Of a stretch of DNA of 64,000 bases, positions 24,601 to 33,600 are shown in pieces. The notes beneath the pieces are model-generated. The model worked only from the letters and a program-made list of their open reading frames with translations, had not been told where the DNA came from and did not search any database. Every line of letters starts with the position of its first letter. Within the stretch, counting starts at the first letter, position 1. A program made the position numbers and the translations under genes. The stretch comes from Undaria pinnatifida. Lineage: Eukaryota > Sar > Phaeophyceae > Laminariales > Alariaceae. The stretch lies in assembly GCA_012845835.1 (NCBI GenBank), contig JABAKD010000006.1:9638692-9702691 (forward strand). The letters run 5' to 3'.

Positions 24601-27600
24601 GAAAGCGTGAAAGCGGTTGTAGGGGCCTCACGGGTGGATGTCCGATAAACATTTGTGACACATAAGCGTGGGGGCGTTAGCAGCGGGTGAAGTGCCTATC
24701 ATAGACAAGGGCGGATTCCTTCGACGTTGAGATCAGAAAATGGTTCGTTATCGACGCAGCTGCGTTTTGCGGCTGGTCTGGGTCTCCTGGTCGAACACCA
24801 TGCACACGGTCAGATACCGTTGGACGTGTCCATCGCGTGGTAGCTGGAAGGGTAACGGTTTTATTTCGATGATATTTTTGTGATTGCGAGGACCCGGACG
24901 GTTGACGCGCTACTACCTGCTACACGCATAGCGGCGCGGACGGCTTGCCCGTCATTTCAGTACGTGATGGGTGAAGACAAACTTCTATTGCTAAACCCGT
25001 TGGTGATTATTCAATCACTTTGACGTTACCGGGTGGAGGCAGGTCGTGTTGTGGAAGAACGGGAAGCTTTCTTGGCGAATGAGCGTCAACCGAGATGGTC
25101 TGGAACGACGTGGAAGATAGCGCTTGACTCACTAGCATGTCGATGCTTGAATGAAACATTTTTGTATGACAGAGCGCGAGGCCCATGGACCTAAATAACG
25201 ATGGATGTGGAGGTTCTGTAGCTGAAATTTGAACGTGTACGATGACACTGAATGCCCGAGTGAACCACTTTTAATCTAATAGAATTTACACTTTTTGTCA
25301 AGGAACTAGGGGCTGAGTGAGGAGCCCGCGTGAGCGACCGATTTTGACATCTTCCGGTGTGTATCAAATTACCTGAGCGATCACCTTAGACAAACCGTTT
25401 CGTTATGTCTCATTACTTCCCCAAAATTGTCTCCTTCGAAATTGTCTCCTTCGTTTCTTGGTTTGAACTGGATGGCTTTTCCTTATTTTCGTTATCCCTA
25501 TTTATCACATGTGATATTCGAAGACACCTGAAGCCACCACCGCATCTACCGTGACAGACGAACAGCATTGACACCGACCAGAACTGTAATCGTTACTTTC
25601 GGCCCGCGGACTCGTAGGACCATGGACCGGGTGACTTAAATATCTGCTCCCTGCCGGTGTCGGTTGGGGTGCTGATGCGTCGCTGGTGTGATGCGTCCCT
25701 CGCACTTCGGTAGACTTCGGGATCATATTAGCCTAGCACACGTTCGACATGGGATGGCATCCGCCCTGAAAACAACTTGGATTCATCAACTGCAATGTAA
25801 TTATCACAAAATCGATTTATTGAGTTGTCAGCGCAAGTCAATATGTGGCACATTCTACGGACGATCCGTCAAGTGTCCTCGTAAGAACAGAACGTGCACC
25901 ATACTTTGCATTCCCGGGCGCGTGTACCATTCCTACTGCACCTGAAGAAGAGCGAATCGATAGGTTCGCAGACTGGTTTTAGGGAGACGGATATGCCAAC
26001 AGCATACAGTTCGGACGTTTTGCAGGACAAGCGTATCGCCTGCCATTTTTTCGTGTGAATCTTGGTACGGTACCACGAACATAATATATCAAAGTACCGC
26101 GAAAGGGAACAGTTAGAGTCGTATGCAGGCGTTGGACGCAAACTCACCGCATTCCTCGTTGTTGTTGTCAGGACTACAGGAGCCGTCTGCTATCCCATCA
26201 CCGGAGCATGAGATGCTTGCATCCGCGATGTCTGCGTTATCGTCAGATGGAAGAAATATGACGTCGTCCTCATTGGTTTCCGAAGGGTCATCCGATGAAA
26301 GAAATATTATGTCGTCGCCACTGTCGTCCGGGAAGTCATCGGTTGGGTGGAATCTACTATCGTCATCCAAGCACGACAAGCTACTCGGATCAAGGCAATC
26401 GAAACCGCCGTTCGCGTCGTCGCCGCATATGTAGTCCTCGGTGCTGACGCAGGAGCATTCACAGCAATCACCGCCGTCGTAACCTGATGCGGTCGGACCC
26501 AAACATATACGAATGTGTATTACATTGGCGGTGGCCGATTTACGGACATTCTGGGTGAGCTACTCATGACACAACGTTCAATATTTAAGGGAAACAGGTG
26601 GCATCCAGTTGGTACCTGGTCCAACATTCATGGCCCAGTTCTCTAACCGGTTGTCTTCTCCAACTACATCGATATCAATTAACACCTAGCAGCGTGCAAA
26701 TCATTGCCGGCTCCGTCTAATAAGTATGAATATGGAGCAATGTATCGTTAGACGCTAGACGGAGACACCATATTCCGAGGAAACCCACGAAACCATCGTC
26801 TGCCACATTTTTTCGCGGGAAGTGAAGCGTATATCATCGACCATGCACACACTATTCGTAACCCAGCGCAACTCACCGCATACTTCGTTGTTGTTAGATT
26901 CGTCACAGTCTCCGTCTGAGACATATCCGGGAATGCATCCTAGAGTTGTTTCCTGGTTGCTGTCGTCCAAAAGAGTTGTGACATCGTCATCATCAACGCA
27001 GGGCGCGCTGGGATCTAGACAAGCGTAACCACCGAAGCCACAGTCGAAGACGGTCCCACTTACACAGGTGCATTCGCAGCAGTCACCACCGTCGAAACCT
27101 GGTTGATCGTTCAAAACAATCAGTCAAGAACGATGACATACATCAGGTGCTGTTCATCAGTTGCTGGCCATGTGGAGAGATCATTGATAAATTCCCCACT
27201 GCACAGTGGCTATGAGTTGCGCAGGGAGACAACGCCTTCACCGCATTAGGTGCTGGAGCCTCAGTCGATCCTAACTCGCACCAGATTCCGAGGTACTCGG
27301 CTTGCAGCAGGTCTCAAGTAACCTAGGTAAAATTGCATTAACTTCATACAGAGCTTACAGGGCAGACGTTTTAGCCTAGCTCACTTTACGACCCGACATT
27401 AGTGCCATAAATCACACCGCTGCGCACACATACCGCCGCTACTGTCGAGAAACACGCTTGCGGAACCAGCATATTGTAAAGTAGTCAGTAAAGCGGATGC
27501 CAAAACATTTATTGTCATCCACGTACCACAGTCCTCTTTGTTGTTTATTGAGTCGCAGAGTCCGTCTGACAGCCAACCGTTGTTGCACGCGAACTCCTCT

Positions 27601-30600
27601 GTATATTCCGGGTCGGTATAAGTGGTAGACTCGACGTCGTCGTCATCAACGCAATCGGCACTCGGGTCGATGCAAGCATAGCCGCCGGTGTCCGGGTCGC
27701 CGCATGTGTAGTCCACGGTGCTTTCGCAGGTGCAAGCGCAGCAATCGCCACCGTCGTAACCTGACGTCATTGGGCAATACCGTGTCACTAAATGCGCACG
27801 ACAGCGTTTGTTGGCGTGTAAGTGGCTATAAGGATTTGCTGTTCGATAAAGAGATGTGGCATGTTCGATGCAAGGTGGCCTCCACCATGTCTTACTTTTT
27901 AGCACCTGTCGTACTTTACCAACTGGGTTTATGCTACCTTGACGAACGCGAGTGGAGTTGTTTCGGTTTTTTTCATATATAGGATAGACGAGATGGCGTT
28001 GTCAGCTTGCCTACTGGGTAAATGTAACCAGAAATACGACCAGAGAGATGAGGCGTCGACACCACCGTCACAGGGCACCAGTTCAACGAACACACCATCA
28101 GGAAGACAACACCTAAGATGAAACGCAAGACAGCCAGATTGAACCCCAACTTAGGAGCCGAATAAAACGCACCGCAGTCCGCTTTGTTGTTTATTGGGTC
28201 GCAGTCCCCATCTGAGATATACTCTGTCTCGCAGAAATAGGTGGTTGTGTATCCTAAGGATTCATCATCCGTAACAACGATATAGTCGTCGTCATCGACG
28301 CAGGAAGCCCTGGGGTCGATACACCCATAGCCGCCGTCGCCGCAGGTGAAGAGCTTTCCGCTTTCACAGGTGCATTCGCAGCAATCACCACCGTCGTAAC
28401 CTGATGGCGTTCGAAACAAAGAGATTGTAAACAAGACGTCCGTTGCCGGATGTTGAACGACTTAAGCATCGTGACACGTCCGACGGCAGTTGGGGTACAA
28501 CATATAGATGTAATCATGCATTATTTCGTGAAACATGGATTTTTTCTAAATCCCTAGACTACGACAAGTGGATACGCGCAAATCCAATCGATGCTGTCTC
28601 TATGGATCACCTGCTGGAGTATAGAAATGACCACTTTACCGCAAGATACTGTTCGGTTGCACCGTTGTCACAGGTTAGAAGCGCAACAAGCACTAAACCT
28701 TTTCTCAAATTTAACAAACATCATTGTGGAACTCGTATGATCAATTCGTACATACATCTGACGTACCGCATGCCTCGTTGTTGTTGACTGGATCACAAAG
28801 TCCGTCTGAAAACCAACCAGTAGCGCATGAATTGGCCGTTGTGTATTCGGGGTTTGTGTATGACTCGTAAGATGGGACAGCGGTGGCGTCGTCGTCATCG
28901 ACGCAAGGGGCTCTCGGGTCCAGGCACGTGAAGCCGCCATGGCTCTCGTCACCGCATGTAAAGGAGTCCGTGTCAATGCAGGTGCACTCGCAGCAATCGC
29001 CTCCGTCGTAATCTGAAGACGTTGTGGAACATCGCAACGCATCAACGACAACGGGTGTCGGCAGAGGAAGGACATTATCGGTTGTCTTCCCAAGATAGCG
29101 TCGGGTACATTTTCCTCGACCCGTCCGTATGGCCTCTGCTCGCAGTTCGTACTGCGGTCTAGAAACGCATTACAGGTGCCCAATTGGTAAAACGATTATC
29201 GCAAGGTGAACACATTCGAGGGTGTCAAGAACGTGTCGTATTCTACGCCTAGTACTGTGGGTGAGTAGTACCATGTGTTAGACGCATATCGGGGACGGGA
29301 TGACCCAACCGAATAGCTAGTAAAGCAGACACTTGAAACCGAAACCATTAAGAACCAAGAATTTAACCCACCGCAGTCTTCGATGTTGTTGGTTTGGTCG
29401 CAATCGCCGTCGGACTTGAATGCCGGAATGCAACCCGAGACCGTTGTGGAAGAGTAATCTCCCGGGTTGGTGGTGACATCGTCGTCATCAACGCAAGCCG
29501 CGCTCGGATCGATGCACGCATAGCCGCCATGACTCTCGTCACCGCAGGTAAAGGAGTCAGTGCTAACGCAGGTGCATTCGCAGCAATCGCCCTCGTCGTA
29601 ATCTGACACAGTTGGAAAAATTTATCAAAAAAAAAAATCGACAATGGGGGACGGCAGGATATAGGAACAGTGGTAATTTGTCTTCCACGACAGAGTGGGG
29701 GTATGCTGGGGCAGCAGGTGGCTATCGCCATGTGTCCCGTGTTCCCGGAGATTGGCGCCGGAACTGGTTGCGATTGGAGTACCACGTTGAGGAGCTGGTA
29801 TACGTTAAGAAAAAACCGAAACATGAAACGAAGTGTTTTATGTTCACTTGCTCGCGTACGGCGGTGAGAAAGGACAACGTCGTCTCCACCCTATTGTCGA
29901 GGATCGCACTACAACAATGTTTAACCCCGAAAGAAACAACACCGCTTTCAGTTTTTTATGCAAAACGATGGTGTGACCCACCGCAGTTTTCGTTGTTGTT
30001 GGATGGGTCGCAGTCTCCGTCAGCAAAGTATTCAGAGTTGCATGACGTGGGTGAGCCAGAAGACGGAAGGGAGACGATGTCATCATCAACGCAGGGTGCA
30101 TCGGGGTCGATACAATTGAAGTCGTTGTCGCCGCAGGTGAAGATTGTGGTGCTGGTGCAAGTGCATTCGCAGCAGTCGCCGCCGTCGTAACCTGGTACCG
30201 TGTGACATTAAAACGTCATAGGCACAGCACAGAAAAAAAGGTTGCCAGCGGTTTGGCGGAGATATTTGACAATATTTTATGCGCCAGCAGTCTAAATATT
30301 CTTGTCAGGTGGCGCACACCCATCATATACCAAAAAGTACAAGATTCTTACCCTATCGTAAAGCGTACCACTTGCCGAGGCGTTCACCGCGATGTGCGCC
30401 AAAAACAGCATGAGCGAAATAATGTATGGTTGCGAACATAGTCCACATAAACAGATTGTCTGCTTGGTTTGCCTAGTGACGATAGGTACTGAACACCGGA
30501 CCTCACGCAACTGCTCAACGTCGGGTGGCAAAAAGCAGTTTTCGCTAAATAATTTCTCGGGAAGGTTAGAGTCAAAGTACGAGGGCATACATAATTTCAG

Positions 30601-33600
30601 TTCGTCACCGAATACGACGTACCGCACTCGTCCTTGTTGTTGATATCGTCGCAGAGTCCGTCCGAGAACCAGCCAGTAGCGCATTCGTTAGTGCTAGTGA
30701 ATTCGCTATCACTATAAGGAGTAGTAGAAGTGCTGTCGTCGTCAAGGCAAGGGGCGCTTGGATCCTGACATTCGTAACCGCCATGGCTGTCGTCGCCGCA
30801 GGTGAACGAGTCGGTGCTGACGCAGGTGCACTCGCAGCAATCACCTTCATCATAATCTGTATACATTGCGAAACGTCACGATGTAGAGACGGCAACGGCT
30901 GTCAACGGATAAGGGGCAATGACGATCACCAGCCTTTACAGACGTGGTGAAACGCTGGGAACCAGGTGGTCTTATCCATATGTTCCCTGCCCCCAATTTC
31001 TAACCTGAGCAAAGCGCATACGTCATACCACATCCAGTTGGTATAAAGTTCAACTCGATTAGAATGCCTTAGATGATGGAAAGTGACCTCAGACGTTTGC
31101 CGGGAACGCGACGATCTCCAGGAAATATCTCAACAAAACATGATTTGAGACGGGGCGACATGGTGTTACTTACTGCACTCTTCGCTGTTGTTGGATGGGT
31201 CGCAGTCTCCATCCGCGTAGTAGGCAACGACGCAGTTCGAGCTAGTTGTAGAGGAATCATCATCCGGTAGAGAAGTGACGTCATCATCATCAACGCAGGA
31301 AGCACTGGGGTCCACACACGCGAAGTCGTTCTCTCCGCAGGTGTAGGCCGTGGTGCTTTTACAAGTGCACTCGCAGCAATCACCGCCGTCGTAACCTGAA
31401 ACAAGTTGGAAGTGAGTAGGTTGATACATTAGTGTTGGGCGTTCTGGCGGCGAGCATGTTTTCCGTCAAACCACACCGTGGCTATTCTTGACACCCGCAG
31501 CACTCTCCGATACAGTCCTTAGTCCGTGGTTAATAATACGTTTGGTCGCGGACGTCTAGTTAAGGCCGTCGCCGGTCTTAACCCTACAAGAGCCTCGAGC
31601 TCTCTCCTTATACTAGTTCAAGTATATTTGTCCCCATAAACGGTATCCAGTAGTAACCACTCTCTATCCCAGCGTTTCAGGCCGAAAAAAATATTCAGAT
31701 GTTTAGTCGCTACCATCAGTTACTCCACAGTTGCTACGGGATGCTCCCGTCCTTCTATTTCTACTGGGTGCCTCACAGACATTATGTTTCTTCACGTGTT
31801 TTTGCATCCACAGGCAGCTCGTCATTAGGTTCAGATTGGCCACCCCCACGGTTGCAACGGAGGTCTCTAAATCGACTTTGGAGCGCAACAGTCGTAAAAA
31901 AAACTTCGGAATTCAGAAAGCATCAAACAGAACTAAAAACCCTGTTGAGGGAAGGCACATATAACGGGCAACCAACGCCGGCAACATCAGTCCAAGCTCC
32001 GTATTATGAGCATAAGTACGTGGGGCACAGAGGCAAGCCGACACATACTGTTCTAGGGCTGCGGCAGATGAAGAGCATGGGCTGCTCACATGATTTGGTC
32101 AATCTGTCTCTCGAAATTTGATTTGGAAAAGGCAATCGTTACCCCAACCTTGTCCGTGACGGTTCTATGCGGTGGTCTTGAAACAAACAAACTTTCTATT
32201 AACAATGTCACACTACCCTGGTGTCATTGTTGAGAAGCTCCACCCTAACACAGAAACGTTTGGGCTAAACTGAGCAAACCCCTCGCCGTGGGATGACTCG
32301 GTCGTCGTAGGACAACAGAGTTGACTCAAGACATGATTTTTGTGTAGAAGAAGTTGGCAGCCAGCACTGTCACAAAACAACAGAGAATTCACGTTCCAGA
32401 GTCCACGATTTGATATGCATTTCGTGTTTGTTTGTGCTTCCCGGGGCCACCGCACGTACGTACAATGAACCGGCCGTCACCAAACGTCAGACGAGGTTGG
32501 AGAGAGTCGTTCTGAAACACTCTGCGTACTGTCCAAGAACAGGTGCGAGGAGATGTAAAACTCGTCGCTGCTTGAAAAAGTCAGATGCTGCGCCGGAAAA
32601 GGGCTAAAGCGGGCAGAAAAGCTCTGAATTCTTAGTCTAATAGGTTAACAAAAAAGTTGGATCCGAGAACCTGAAACTTGCTTGGAATCCTCTGTCTCTA
32701 TTTCCAGTACGTTCATATACTTTGTCGAAATGACTGCCGGCGCCTTCTTGGCTCCCATAGGGATCTTCCGCAGTCTTGAGGTATTTGTCTTGTCGCAAGT
32801 CCAACACAGCGTGGTAATATCAACACAAGGTTGCACATTCAGTCTTAGTGTTGCATTAATATTCAATGTTCGTTTGCTGAATGCTGGAATGACACTACGC
32901 AATATCAATATTATTTTCGGAGACACAAAAATTGTCGGTGTGTTTTTTAATGAGCACGGAGTATACAATTTTTACTGTGAAATCAGCACACTTCAGTTGT
33001 CGTAGTAATAACTCGCTACCAAACGCGACCCACCGCATTCCTCGTTATTGTTGCCATAGTCGCAAAATCCGTCTGAAAACCAGCCAGTAGCACATGAATC
33101 GGCGCCAGTATATTCAGGATCACTGTAGGTACCATAGTCTGGAATGGTGGTGATGTCGTCGTCATTGACACAAGAGGCATTTGGGTCGAGACACGCGTAC
33201 CCGCCCTTGCTGCCGTCACCGCAGGTGAACCACTCAGTGCTGATACAGGTGCATTCGCAGCAATCGCCACCGTCGTAACCTGCCGCCATTGCAAAGGGAA
33301 CAATGAATCGATTACATCGGTGTCCGGCAGTTAAACCGCGACGTTTACTATCTGCTAATGGTGGAGTGTCGTTTAAATGCTTAGCGCAAGCTAATCACAT
33401 CCATATGGTACCTGACCGAATATTCTAGTCACGACCAAGGCTACGGTAGGGGGGGTACCCCCATTTTCACTGGTGTGTTTGAGCCACTCGCACGAGTGGC
33501 TCTGTACCCTACGGATGAAGATGGTTTAGGCACTTGTTTTGGCGCAGCTTAGATCAGCTTTGCAATGCGGATTAATTTCGTCAATGTAAAACATGAAGAA

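Noticed and set aside
27545-27751. Ala/Thr-rich minus frames overlapping the LNR exons (also at 28668-29183, 29363-29824, 30605-30895, 31069-31404 and 33796-34173)
   Set aside because: They are the other reading frames of the repeated exons and recur in each unit because the exon DNA is repeated.
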